Source: Pelagophyceae sp. CCMP2097 (taxonomy: Eukaryota > Sar > Pelagophyceae). From it: DNA of 52,338 bases. The notes below the pieces were generated by a model that searched no databases, was not told the DNA's origin, and saw only the letters and a program-made list of their open reading frames with translations. The translations under genes and the position numbers were made by a program. This document shows, one piece after another, positions 1-10,090 of this stretch; the stretch's first letter is position 1, and every line of letters begins with the position of its first letter. The stretch is taken from NCBI GenBank assembly GCA_026770575.1, contig MU657179.1, positions 202,892 to 255,229 of the forward strand. Direction: 5' to 3'.

Positions 1-489
1 ACGTCGCGATGAGTCCCATGATGCCCGTACTATAGAAATTGTTTGTTTAAAACGCTCAAACTAAAAATCTTAACGTCTGTTTTGGCTCGTCTGAAACGCC
101 ACTCGCGGCAATCGTATAGTTTCTGCCATATACCACCCCAGTACGTATGGACCCGCCCCGTCACATAGCCATAATTTCGATCCCTGCGACTCTGCGATTG
201 CCAGCCGGGCCCGAACCTTCGCAATACGGAGGCAAAATCAAGTCAAAATCAAGGTAAGGAGGCAAATAAAGATTTTATCAAGTCCAAAATATTGGGGGAA
301 ACGCTTGTTCACGCCCTTGCAAGGCGCCCTCCTCGAGGCTGATCATGTCACGGACATCCCGGGGTGTAGGGGGGGGCATAGCGACCACGACCAACCCCGC
401 AGGCGGCCTCTGAGACCCACAACTTTGCACCACTTGAGGTCGGCTTTACCCCTTGTAAGTACTGGGAGCGCGCCCCGAGGCCGACCTTT
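1..489. other. Window-edge spacer, no gene seen
   Basis: The first 300 bases are less GC-rich than the rest of the window and hold no open frame with recognisable protein character. Open frames that overlap 305-489 look like antisense shadows of the low-complexity exon that follows. I see no RNA gene or clear regulatory site here. Confidence 0.5.
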
Positions 490-1596
490 TCAGGGCTTGT
501 GCGGCTTCTTCCCGGGGGGAGCTCCCTTGCCGCCTTTGCCGCCCTTGCCGCCGCCGCGCCCACCGCCCTTGCTGCCCTTTGCGCCGCCGCCGCGGCCACC
601 CTTTGCGCCGCCGCCGCGGCCGCCCTTTGAGCCCTTTGCGCCCTTTGCGCCCTTGGCCGCCGGCGCGGGCGGTACTTTCTGGCCTGGCTTTGTCATCTTC
701 GGCGCCTACATGCAAATGCAACAGGTGCGACGGGCCAAAGGCACGCAGCTCCGGGAGCGACTTCCCCGGCGCCCCCTCGAAAGCGGCTGTGACCCGGATG
801 TTTCGTATTCGCCGGCGCGGTTCGCACCTCGTCGACCTCGCCGGCTGCCCATTTCGATTCACCTCGGTTCTTGGCAATTTGTCGTTTCACTCGCCCGTGC
901 CCAGAGACGGCCGCCTTGCCCTCCAGGACCCACTTCTCCTTGCGCTTCTGCTTCTCCTCGGCTAACACCTTTTTCATCTTGCGGTCGCGCGCCGCCGTCG
1001 CAGCCGCGCGCTTGCCCGCCGCGCGGCTCCGCTTCGCAGCCGCCCTGGCCTAAACGACGACGCTTCACAGCCGCCGAGGAGACCGTCCTTTGGAGAGGGG
1101 CCGTCGAAGGACCGTCTCAACACCGCATTCGGACCGTATAGGTCCCATCCAGTCGTCTGGGGTCTGTCTACGCCGTGTAGGGACCGCAGAGGGACCGTAT
1201 AGGCCCCAGTCGGTCGTATAGGGTCCATTTAGGGAACTGTACATGTTCCGTGTCGGGCCGTCTCAACCCCGTGATCCTCGTTGTCGCACGTCTTCATTGG
1301 ACGCAGCTACAGACGTCGTCGTCGCCCTCTTCCTCCTCGTCTTCTTCATCGTCCTCGTCCTCGCTCTCCTCGCTCTCCTCGCCGCCGTCGGCTTCGCGGG
1401 CCGCCGCGATGGCCGCGGTGCGCGCCGCCTTAGTTAAAGCTTCCGTTTCCTTGCGCGCCTTCTTGGCGGCACGGCCCTCCTCAACCGTCAGGACCGGCTC
1501 GCGAAAGCGCCGCTTCGAGCCCCACACAGACTCCTGCGCCTCGTCGTGCTCCTCCTCCTCGTCCGCGTCCGAGTCCGTCCTCCGTCGTCGAGGCAT
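490..1596 (-). CDS. Charged, low-complexity nuclear or nucleolar-like protein (three exons)
   Basis: Exon 1 starts at ATG 1596 with MPRRRR, then acidic runs (DADEEEEHDEA, later a DEDDEEDEEEEGDDD tail) and a basic helix-like stretch. A GT donor at 1314 and a TTTAG acceptor join it in phase 0 to 1049, where exon 2 encodes a Lys/Arg-rich segment with KMKKVLAEEKQKRKEKW. A donor near 862 and a CATGTAG acceptor near 716 lead to the last exon, which in one frame is a K-G-A/R-G-G repeat tail ending at 490. The alternative frame is Arg-rich, and strict phase favours neither cleanly, so the C-terminus is uncertain. Acidic blocks plus a GAR-like tail suggest nucleic-acid or ribosome-biogenesis work, but I do not recognise the family. 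Confidence 0.5.
1100..1245 (-). repeat. Degenerate short repeats inside the long intron (GGCCTATACGGTCC type)
   Basis: The 265-nt intron (1050-1314) of the charged-protein gene is about five times longer than most introns here. Read in gene orientation it holds at least four units resembling GGACCCTATACGACC, GGGCCTATACGGTCCC, GCGGTCCCTACACGG and GGGACCTATACGGTCC. The same unit occurs in the second intron of the GTPBP1-like gene (40635-40828), also in sense orientation. Confidence 0.6.
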
Positions 1597-1786
1597 GGCG
1601 GCGTCGTCGAGGCCGTCGATGCGCGGGGAAATATCGCCGGATTCAGTTTTTCAGTTTCGGCGATCTCAGAAGCTCGTTGGCCGGGGGGAATGGCCATGGA
1701 CTGGCAGGCGCTCAAGACGTGCAAGGTGCCTTGTTACTGCTCCCAAGGAAAGAGACCTAGGCCGGCGACGGCGGAGCGGCGCACCG

Positions 1787-2731
1787 TCAGAGTGCAGCGT
1801 CCCAGAGCTGCGACGTCTTGTCGGCGCTCGCCGTCACGATGCGCTTGCCGTCGGGCGAGAACGCGCAGCACAAGACGTACGTAGCCGGTGCGTCCCTCGA
1901 GCGTCAGCAGCAGCGCGCCCGTCTCGGCGTCCCAGAGCCGCGCCGTGATGCCGCTCACCGTGACGATGCGCTTGCCGTCGGGCAAGAACGCGCAGCTGAA
2001 GACAGAGCCGGTGTGCCCCTCGAGCGTCGCCTGCAGCGCGCCCGTCTCGGTGTCCCAGAGCCGCGCCGTCTCGTCAACGCTCGCCGTCACGATGCGCTTG
2101 CCATCGAACGACAACGCACAGCTCAAGACTTCAGACGTGCGCCCCTCGAGCGTCAGCAGCAGCGCGCCCGTCTCAGCGTCCCAGAGCCGCGCCGTCTGAT
2201 CCCAGCTCGCCGTCACGACGCGCGTGCCGTCGGGCGAGAACGCGCAGCACGAGACTTCAGACGTGTGCCCCTCGAGCGTCGCCTGCAGCGCGCCCGTCTC
2301 GGTGTCCCAGAGCCGCGCCGTCTCGTCAACGCTCGCCGTGACGATGTGCTTGCCGTCGGGCGAGAACGCGCAGCACAAGACGTAGCCGGTGTGTCCCTCG
2401 AGCGTCAGCAGCAGCGCGCCCGTCTCCGCGTCCCAGATTCGCGCCGTCTTGTCGCGGCTCGCCGTGACGATGCGCGTGCCGTCGGGCGTGAACGCGCAGC
2501 AATCGACGTTGCTGGGTGCCCCTTGAAAATCGCCGCGCCCTTTGCGATGCGGTCCTGCCAGAGGATTTTTCGCAATCGCGCCGCCACGGCGCGGCCATCT
2601 CGGGCGACGCCCTTCGTCACGAAGAGGCCGTGTGCGGATCCCGCCAGCCGCAGGATGGGCACGCGCAGGTCGCTCCAGAGCAGCTCGAGGACTTTGGCGC
2701 CTTCGAGTGCGGCGCGCGGCGGCGGCGCCAT
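1787..2731 (-). pseudogene. WD40-repeat protein, copy A, with two frame breaks
   Basis: The N-terminal block (VLELLWSDLRVPILRLAG ... LFVTKGVARDGRAVAARL) matches copies C (42.3 kb) and D (45.2 kb). Six WD40 repeats follow, of the form CCAFSPDGxxIVTASxDxTARLWDxETGA. Near 2518 one base is missing relative to the family, so the block ending KGAAIFKGH and the repeats are in different frames. Near 1875-1882 an ACGT is duplicated (GACGTACGT), shifting the last repeat. In the shifted frame the gene ends SQLWDAAL-stop at 1787, the same ending as copy C. WD40 blades form interaction propellers; six visible repeats is about one propeller. The gene may be a pseudogene, or the indels may be assembly errors in a repeated family. 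Confidence 0.7.
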
Positions 2732-3028
2732 CGCCGCCGGGCCGCCCTCGAAGGCGCGGCCAGGGCCTGCCCTCGTCCAAGAATGTTTCGTCGGGGCGGG
2801 TTGTCGTCGTCGAACCGCGAAAGCTACTCCGAGTCGCGAACCTTAATTATCAATCTCCGGGTTGATACTGTTCGGCGATTTTTACTTTAATCGATCAAAC
2901 TGTCGACGCGGAGGAAAGGCGAAGCGCAGGGACAGAGAAACGGGAGAGCGCGAAGAGAAGCGGCGGGCGGTGATTGCAGGGTGCAGGCGTCCGGACCCGG
3001 CACGTGCCGGCGACCTAGGCCCGCGACG

Positions 3029-3813
3029 ATGCGCCAGCGGCGAGCCGACGAGGTCCGTGCTTCGGTCGCTTCCCGGGACATTCCTCGTCGGTTTTGCCCT
3101 GCCTGTGTGATTCGCATCGTGTGGCTTTGCGTGTAGGTCTCGGAACAAAAGCTCCTTGATGAGGAGGAACAGGAAAAGCTCGTCGAAGACCTCCGGCAAG
3201 ACGCACCGCCCAGCGCCGTCATTGACAAATCGACACGACTTTACGGACGCGCGCAGGCGGCGTCCATCGACCGCTTCGCGCGCCGCGTCTTCTGCGCGCT
3301 AAACGTTTCCTGCGCTGTCCTCGTCGCATGCGCCTGCGCCGCGGCCGCAAACGCGCCGAGGTCCCTGGAAGGCGTCGACTACTTTCTCGAGCATCAAAGG
3401 TTTTTTGCAGAAGATTCGCGGTGGCGATTCGTCGCCGCTCACCTCTTTACAGTCGTCGAGATGCTGTGCGTGCCTCGCTCGCGGGAAGTGTCTTGAACAT
3501 CTCCAAACCCAGGTGCTCTGCGAAAGTGTGCGCCGGCGGCGCTGCTGTGTGGACGCGGCGCACAGCCGTCATCGCGGCACTCGTCCCCGGCGCGCTCTGG
3601 ACGCATACGCTGCGAGTCCTCTTCTTGGATGCGTTTCAGAAGTGTGACGGCTGCGCTAGGTACCGGCACGGCGCTTCAATGGCGGCGTGGTGGCTCGTTT
3701 TCGCGGCGCCGCTGAGCTGCGCCGTCTCGGCTTATATCGACCGCGACATGGCGGGCCTCGACCCAGAGCTCGACGCGCTCAACGCGCTCAGGTACGACCA
3801 CAAGACGGCGTAG
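3029..3813 (+). CDS. Unknown four-transmembrane protein
   Basis: A likely first exon is MRQRRADE (3029-3052), then an 84-nt intron ending TGTGTAG at 3136. Exon 2 begins VSEQKLLDEEEQEKLVEDL, an acidic helix. Hydrophobic segments follow: VFCALNVSCAVLVACACAAA, WRFVAAHLFTVVEML, then after a second junction near 3470-3530 AVIAALVPGALWTHTLRVLF and AAWWLVFAAPLSCAV. The gene stops at 3813 after ALRYDHKTA. The second junction is needed because the exon-2 frame hits TGA near 3497, and I could not fix its exact sites. It is convergent with the peroxiredoxin gene, leaving under 200 bp for both 3' ends. I do not recognise a family. Confidence 0.5.
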
Positions 3814-3904
3814 CCCGACGCCTATTGTGATGTGAACAATATAATGTATCAAGAATGTCGAACCACAATCCGTGTTTTATCAGCCGCCTTTGGAGGCTTT
3901 GGGG

Positions 3905-3965
3905 CGTCCGTGTCGGCCGAGGGTCCTTCCAAAGAGGTCGGAATCCTCGGCGTCATCTGCGGCGG
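3905..3965 (-). other. Candidate SECIS-like stem in the peroxiredoxin 3' UTR
   Basis: Within 100 nt of the peroxiredoxin stop, the minus strand reads ATGA (3956-3953) followed by a stem GCCGAGG pairing with CCTCGGC, and then CGAC supplying a GA at 3914-3913. A mismatch and three more pairs (TTC with GGA) extend the stem to an apical loop beginning with C residues. That order (ATGA, helix, apical unpaired pair, GA) is the SECIS core. The usual apical AA is replaced by CC, which is a known variant, so this is only a candidate. Confidence 0.3.
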
Positions 3966-4000
3966 GCTGTTTTGCATACGGATGCGGTCTGGGTGCGGCC

Positions 4001-4901
4001 TTAGAGGTGCTTGAGCACGTGGGGCGCGAAGGACACCGTCGGGTCGCCGTCGCCGGACGGGTCCGTCGGCGACTCTGCGACGAAGACGTTGGTCGCGACG
4101 CCATTGTCAAACGTCACCGCGAAGCGCTTGCTGCGGAAGCCGCCCAGCGCGGCCTTGGGGCCGTCGTGCGACATCACCAGGTCCAGCGCCTTGGAAAAGG
4201 AGCAGTCGGCGTCGGCCATGAACGTGACGAACTTGGCGTCCGCCGCCGGGATCTGGAAGGTGTCCTTCCAAGCGGCCATGACTGCCGCGTCGTTGACGCA
4301 GTAGACAATAACCTCGTCCACGCCCTTGGCTTTCAGCTCCGCTTTGAGCTCGAGGTAGCCAGGGACGTGCGCCGTGTGTCACGTCGGAGTAAACGCGCCG
4401 GGCATGCCCACGAGGACCACCTTCTTTCCGGCGATGTCTAAAGAGGGGCGCGGTCTTCGGGACGCTCGGGGGGCCTCTCAAACAAACGCTTCAAGGCGTC
4501 TCGACGGGGCGTCGTGGGGCGCCGGTCGATGGTACAGGCACCGAAGTCGACGCTGACGGGCGGCCACGCCGCCGCGTGCATCGCCGCCTGTAGCGGTTCT
4601 TCGGTCGTGCCGCTGGCCGGCCGGCGTGTGAGTAAAGGGTTTTTCGTATGAAGACGCGGAGGTGTACGCCCACCGGGACCTTGTCGCCGACGCTGATGGA
4701 CCGCCGCGCCGTCGCCACCGTCGCCTGTCGCGGGTGCCTCAGATGGCGGCGCCTCAGAAGACGGCGCTGGCGAGGCCCTCTCCACGTCTTTGGTCCGGGA
4801 GTGCAAATCCCGGCAGCGGCGCCTCCTTTGGCCGCGGCCCTGCGGTCCCCGAGCGGCGCGGGACGCACGCGGCGCAGCATAGACGCCTTCAACATGTTCA
4901 T
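4001..4901 (-). CDS. Peroxiredoxin-5-like protein with UGA (probable selenocysteine) at the peroxidatic site
   Basis: The last exon encodes DIAGKKVVLVGMPGAFTPT-[TGA]-HTAHVPGYLEL and continues through VIVYCVNDAAVMAAWKD, MADADCSFSKALDLVMS and RFAVTFDNGVATNVFV to TAA at 4001. This is the PRX5/PrxII fold. The family motif is PGAFTPxCSxxHxPGY, and the only in-frame stop falls exactly on the peroxidatic Cys, so UGA most likely encodes selenocysteine. An upstream exon gives AAMHAAAWPPVSVDF after a CGCTACAG acceptor near 4590. The first exon holds SISVGDKVP and may start at ATG 4901 with an Arg-rich presequence, suggesting organelle targeting. Role: thiol or selenol peroxidase reducing H2O2 and alkyl hydroperoxides. 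Introns were inferred by phase; the N-terminus is the least certain part. Confidence 0.8.
4379..4381 (-). other. In-frame UGA codon at the peroxidatic position (Sec recoding site)
   Basis: Reading back from the peroxiredoxin TAA at 4001-4003, TGA at 4381-4379 is in frame (378 nt upstream). It sits between FTPT and HTAHVPGY, where the family has Cys. Confidence 0.7.
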
Positions 4902-5210
4902 CTCACGGACGGCGTCTCGTTTCCGAGCTCAAGAAAACGTGAGTCTCAAGAACGAAATCGAAAGCGAGACGGACTCTTCGGCGATCATCTATACACAGGC
5001 GCTTTAAAAGCTGGGACCAAGCGCGCGCGAGGAGTACGCCTTTGTGGGCTGCGGTGGGCCTTGCGTGGCATCGGATGGGGGACCGTCCCCTCCAAAGCGG
5101 CGGCCTCGGCGACTTTCCATCGCACGGGCTTGCCGCGTCTCCCGCCGGCTTGCAGTCGAGGTGTTGGGGAAGGGTGCCTTAATTGCGGGGGGTTAATTGC
5201 GGGGGGTCCG
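4902..5210. other. Spacer between two minus-strand genes
   Basis: No frame here has convincing protein character. It is the presumptive promoter of the peroxiredoxin gene and the 3' flank of the EF-hand gene. A short GGGGGGTTAATTGCG duplication near 5182-5208 is the only local pattern. Confidence 0.4.
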
Positions 5211-6391
5211 CTATCTCGCGTTGGCGGGCGCGACTTGGCGTGGCGCGGCAGCGACCTTATATTGTTTGTGCCTTGCGAAGGACGGCAGCCGTTGCACCAG
5301 CTTCCCAGACGCCGTCCAAACCAGCAAACCCGGCCGCTTCGCCGTCTTCGTGGGCGACCCCGGGTCGCTCGTCACCGCGCGCGGCGGCGTGCCGCCCGCG
5401 GCCGGCGGCTTCGGGGTCTCCTTGCGCTTGAGCAAAGGCTTTGGCAAAGGCGCGTGCGTGACCCTCCTGTGGCGCTTCGGCGGCGAGGGCGAGTTTTCAG
5501 CCTTGGCCTCGCCGTCGGCGTGCAGCCACTTGCCTTGCGGGACCTTCCAGGACGTCTCCCGTTTGGACTGGTAGAAGAGCGAGTCGAGCTCTTTCAGAAT
5601 GCCTAGCGAAGTCATGTAGAGGCACTGAGCATGGCGATATTGCCAGTTCCGTCTTTGGCGCTTCCGCCGACTGCCTATCTCTCGAGGGGCGCTTTCGAGG
5701 CTTGCAAAAGCGGCGTCTCTGTCCACAAAGACTCACCGAGGACGTTATCTCCGACGCCGCCTCGCTTCTGCGAGGCGTCGACCCTCCGCTGCCAGTACGC
5801 GCCGCCGAGGGACCGCGCGCGCAGGACTTCCTGCATGTGGAACGCCGGAAAGAGTAATAAAGGGAAGGCGCGGTTCCTCGCGCGCCACTCGTCGTAGCTC
5901 ACCGACCCGCTGCCGTCCGCGTCCAGCGACTGCAGCACCGTCTTGACGCGGCCGTCCAACGCGTCGCCGTAGACGTGGCGCACGAGCTTGGCCACTTCTT
6001 CAGAGTCTAGAGACCCGCTGTCGTCCTGGTCGCACAGTTGAAACGAGTATTGCACCAAACCCTCCCAGCTAAAGGTGCAGTAGAGGAATAAAGCGGAGAG
6101 GAACTCGACAAAGTCCAGCGTGCCAGACTTGTCGGCGTCCATGAGCAAAAAAACTCTGTCCGCGAAGCGCGTCCTTTCCAGGTCGAAGAAGACTAGAAAT
6201 TCAAGCATGGAGATTTGCCCAGAGTCGTCGTGGTCGATCTTGCGGTAGATGCCGTGTAAGCGGCGGACGTCTCTGGACTTGATGCCCAGGCGCGCCATTA
6301 AAGTCTGCAGCGCCGTATAATGCCCGGGCGTGAGCTTGTACCGCGCCGCGCCCATGTCGTCCCCACAGAAGCCCGCTAAAGACCCGCCCAT
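5211..6391 (-). CDS. Four-EF-hand calcium-binding protein with basic C-terminal tail
   Basis: Starting at MGGSLAGFCGDDM (6391), exon 1 carries four EF-hand loops: DHDDSGQISMLEF, DADKSGTLDFVEF, DQDDSGSLDSEEV and DADGSGSVSYDEW. This spacing resembles calcineurin-B/CBL-like sensors. A perfect GTGAGT donor at 5736 and a CGCTAG acceptor at 5603 remove 134 nt. The join keeps frame (VGDNVLG-ILKELDSLF) into exon 2, which encodes YQSKRETSWKVPQGKW and then a Pro/Lys/Arg-rich tail ending at 5211. The spliced product is 348 aa. The loops keep acidic residues at positions 1, 3, 5 and 12, so calcium binding is likely. The basic tail may bind a partner or membrane. A start at 6463 in the same frame is possible but adds only an Arg-rich stretch. 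Confidence 0.8.
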
Positions 6392-7348
6392 GCCGCCGGA
6401 GCGGCGGCCTGTAGATGCACGCGCCCGATGCGCGCCCCGGCCTCGTTGCACTCGGTCAATCACTCGTCGGAACTACCGTAGGAAAGACGTATTTGCGTCT
6501 TTTGACCCCCAATAATTGCCATACTACAATTGTACCTGCCGCCCTCAATCTATACCTCTACTGCGCCCTGGCGTTGGGTCGATACGCGTGTTTTGAGTTC
6601 ATGATACAGAAAATTGGTCCTTTCGAATATCTGTCTCATATTTTTCGAGTCGCAATAAATTTAGAAGAATTATTTTCAGTTGGAAACCCGTTTTACAGCA
6701 CGGCGAAGCGCAGACGTGTCGCGGGAAGCTTTCCGTCCTTGAGAAGCCCGCCGTCCATCGTCGATTCGAGTGGGTGTCATCGAGGCTCAAACGAGCTCCG
6801 ACGACGAGGTGCGGCTTCTTATAAACCGTTGGGCAGCGGAACTTCGTAAGGTTCAATGACGCTTCAAGACTCTACCGGAATGAACGTCGCACGGAATATC
6901 GGATTGCCACCTCCTCGTCTCTCGAGCTCCATATGGGTTGCATCGCGGCACGTGCCCGTCGACGTGATGCCACCCCCGGTCCCGCTGACGGCCCGTGTGT
7001 ACAGAGATAAGTGGTCATACGATGTATTCAGGTGGCGTAGTCAGGTCCACGGATGGGGTCGTAATAGTCAGTTCGGGGGGTGTCATTCGTTCGGGTGGAG
7101 GGGGCGCGGCGGGTGATGTCCAGGTGCTTGTGCGCGCGGGCGTCTCGCCGCGGGTCAGAGTGTTGAGATCGCGCGGGTGTGTACAGGGGAGAAGCGCGAC
7201 GGGGAGGGTTGAAGTGTACATGCGGCGGCGAGTGGGAATTGCTCGGCGCCCGGGGCCGGCGCGCCGTCAGCAGCCGATGGTCGGCGCGATGACCTACCAA
7301 ACCATTCGGGCGACGATGCGTCTCTGGAAACATCGTACAAGCGCTCAC
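6392..7348. other. Spacer, partly AT-rich, with a TACAATTGTA palindrome
   Basis: The region 6480-6700 is clearly richer in A/T than the genes and holds ACTACAATTGTAC at 6523-6535, one of several such palindromes in the window. 7020-7340 is G-rich on the plus strand (GGTGGAGGGGGCGCGGCGGG) and may include further minus-strand exons of the HSF-like gene. I cannot support one. Confidence 0.4.
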
Positions 7349-9286
7349 AGTGCACTGCGCCCTCCAGACGGCGTCCCAAGAGTCGCCCGGGTTGGCCCAG
7401 AGCTGCTCCTCGAGCAGCGGCTCGCGCAGCAGCGTGTCACAGCACCTACCGGGGGGCGTCCGGCAGGCACAAAGAGGCGTCCCACGCCTCGACGCCGTGC
7501 GACGTGTCACCCCAGTGTCGAGGCCTCGCCTCAGCAGCCGCTCACGACGCCGTCTGCCCTTCCACTGATCCAGTTTGGACGCGGCGCGCGACGAGTGGAA
7601 GCGCGACGAGACGATGGCCGCGCGCGCTAAGAACTCGTCCGACGAGCCGCCGCGGCCTGGTGGGCAACGGTAAAGGAGTGAAGAGGGTCTCAGGCGCGCC
7701 CGCTCCGAGCAAAGGGGTTCTTTGCGGGCGCCGGATCGGACTGAGCGTCGGCAGCGCGAGGAGGCCGGGCGGGTCCCTTGAGAGCTGCTTGGCCGCGGCG
7801 TGCGCGGGGCTCGCGGGCGCGTACGGCGCGTACGCGGGCGCGTGGCCGAGCGGCACGTAGCCCGCCGGCGCGTAGCCCGCGGGCGCGTACCCCGGCGTGT
7901 AGCCGGCGGGCGCGTAGCCGGCGGGGTACGCCGGCGTCGGGTGCTGGAAGAAGGAATTCAACGCGTCGACGTCGGCGTCAAACGACGCCACGCGGCGCGG
8001 CGCCAGCGGCGGCGGCGACGGCGAGGCGCGCTGCAGGCCCGCAGCCTCGAGCTTGGCCTCAAAGGCGGCGCCGTCGAATATGCCGCCGTCGGAGTACGTT
8101 GTCGTGCCGTCGGAGTACGCGGCGCCGTCGCCGTACGTGGCCACCGCGCCGTCGTACTCGCGGTCCTCGTCCTAGGCACGCGATCGCCGCCGCCGCCTCC
8201 GCTGCGGGGAGGCGCATCGCCGCTCCGGGGCGTGACGCACGTCTTCCTCGTCGCCCGACGACGACGCCTCGACCGTCGTGATCGAAGACGCGCGCGCGCG
8301 CGTGCGGCGCCGCGCCTCCTGCAGCTCGACGACGCGCCGCGAGGCGCGCTTCGCCAGACCGCTCCGTCGTCTGCTCGCGGCGCGCGGCGCGTCGTCGCCG
8401 TCGTCGCCGTGGCACCTAGCGCGGTAGAAACATGAAAAAGCCAAAGGTGAAACGTGCGACTCGGGCGACGCAGCAGTCTGCACCGGATTCGCGTCGGGCT
8501 GCTCTCCCTGGCGCCTCTATAGCCTCGCTCACGACTCCGTATTTCCTTTTCCCCGACGCGTCGCGGGCGCGGCGACTCACGAGCTCTTGCGGCGCAGGCG
8601 CAGCAGCGCGTCTAGCGTCAGCGGCAGGCCCACGCCTATAGATTCGGCTCCGCGCGGGCACCGGACCGCGCGACGGCCGTAAAGCAAACGGACCTGTCTC
8701 GTCGTCGACGACAAAGGCCTTGTTCTTGTAGACGCAGCGCTCAAAGCGCCCCTTGCCGCTCACCTTGTAGTAGCCTGCGCGGGTGCGCACCTTTGCGCGG
8801 GGCGGGCCGCCGTCTGGTCGAGGCGCGACGCACCGAAGTAGTTCAACTGCCGCTGGAACGAGCTGAAGTTGGAGTGCCGAAAGTAATTCTTCAAGATGAG
8901 ATCCGTCAGCGCCGTCGGGTCCCCAATCGTGATCTGGCCCTCGGCGTCCCACGAGATGATCTGGACGTCTTCTTTGCTCAATAAATCGCGCCTAATGCGA
9001 GCGGCGTGAAACGGCGCGCCTTATACGCCAAAGCACGCCATGCCCGCAAGCACGGTATACACGCTCGCAGTCACGGTATGCCCACGATGGCGCTCTCTTA
9101 TCTCTAGCGACTGCGCCGTCGCCGCCGATTTGGGTTTGCGGACGTGCGCGACGCGGCCGCGCGCAGCTTGACCAGGAACGATGCCGGCGCCGGCACCGAC
9201 GACGTGCGCGCCTGATGCGGCGAGCGTCTCGGGGGGCGCCTTGAAGCGCATCCGGCGCCTCGGCGGGGAAAATGGCCCCGCCTCAT
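7349..9286 (-). CDS. Heat-shock-factor-type DNA-binding protein
   Basis: The likely first exon starts at ATG 9286 and ends in APASFLVKLR, the HSF helix-1 motif. The next exon has LLSKEDVQIISWDAEGQI, then TDLILKNYFRHSNFSSF and QRQLNYFG, the helix-2/recognition-helix signature. After NYFG the frame shifts to KVRTRAGYYKVSGKGRFERC within about 20 nt, which is either a tiny intron or a sequence error. A later exon holds LPLTLDALLRLRRKSS, followed by a GTGAGT donor. C-terminal exons include Arg-rich and acidic parts and a PAGYAPAGYTPGYAPAGYAP repeat (7860-7930). Further splice-compatible exons encode FLARAAIVSSRFHSSRAASK and LLREPLLEEQLWANPGDSW, ending at a donor at 7349. HSFs bind heat-shock elements as transcription regulators. 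The last exon was not found. Confidence 0.7.
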
Positions 9287-10090
9287 GGATTTCTCGAGGT
9301 AGGTCTGAATCGTTCCGGGTCGCGCGAAGACCCCAGAATCGACTCTTAGCGAAGAGCGGGGCCCGGGCCGTCGAGATGAACCACGTGGCTGCCGAGGGGG
9401 CCCACCCGCCGCCGCAAACTCTCCGCCGCCCCCCGCGGCGTCAGGCGCAATTAAAATCGAACAAACAGACCTGCTCTCGAGTGTCAGCCCTCGTTTGCTC
9501 CCCTCTGGCCGCGGCGGCGGTCGGGCGGGTCGCGGCGCGGGTCGGGCGCGTCGCCGACGCGCCCCGCGCCGCCGCCCGGCGCCCCGGTTTGAAGGTCGCG
9601 CATCAACTTCAAAAACCACCAGGTTCCTATTCGGAACAATCTCCAAGAACGCCCCGCGTGCGCCGACGCCGGCGGGTCGGCACGACGATCTTCCGCGTCA
9701 TCCTATCCGCCCGTCCGCTGGTGCCGGCGCGCGAAGACCCGCCTCGACGGGCGCCCCGAACCGGGTTGGGTCGCGACGTGAGCCAGTGCTTCCTGTAGAG
9801 AATATACGGAGGGTTGAGCTCAGAACGCCCATAACCTCAAATAGGGAGAATTCCTCAACGATCCACATTCTGCTTGCAGATGCAGGCGTCAGCTCAGAAT
9901 GTGAGGCGCCCGGTCGGCCGTGCCCCGGGCGTCCGAGCTATACCCCGAGGGACCTCCGCTGTGCCAACACGCCCTGCACAGGGCCCTGTTTTTTACCGAG
10001 GGTCATGCCAAATCTTCGGCGACACCCGACATCCGCTTAAAGCGCCGCCGTCCGCCGCCGCGCCGTCGCTCGCATCGGCCGCCTCGCGCC
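9287..10090. other. About 800-bp spacer without a confident gene
   Basis: This lies between the divergent starts of the HSF-like gene (minus) and the PANTS-like gene (plus), so it should hold both promoters. A minus-strand stretch near 9600-9640 reads PNRNLVVFEVDARP, which resembles a 2OG-oxygenase strand, but nothing around it supports a gene. Confidence 0.35.

Noticed and set aside
305..1141. Long plus-strand open frame rich in Pro and Arg
   Set aside because: It is the antisense of a Gly/Lys/Arg-rich exon; GC-rich codons leave all frames open, and the minus strand has the splice signals and coherent acidic/basic blocks.
1818..2846. Plus-strand frame with repeated ARLGVPEPRR
   Set aside because: It is the exact antisense shadow of WD40 repeats; the same shadow appears opposite the other three copies.
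7028..7510. Minus-strand frame with a distinct N-terminus as a separate gene
   Set aside because: Only the part above 7349 looks coding, and it splices better as a 3' exon of the HSF-like gene.
9104..9646. Possible 2OG-oxygenase from NLVVFEVDARP
   Set aside because: No HxD or distal His motif nearby, and the same frame is needed for the HSF first exon.
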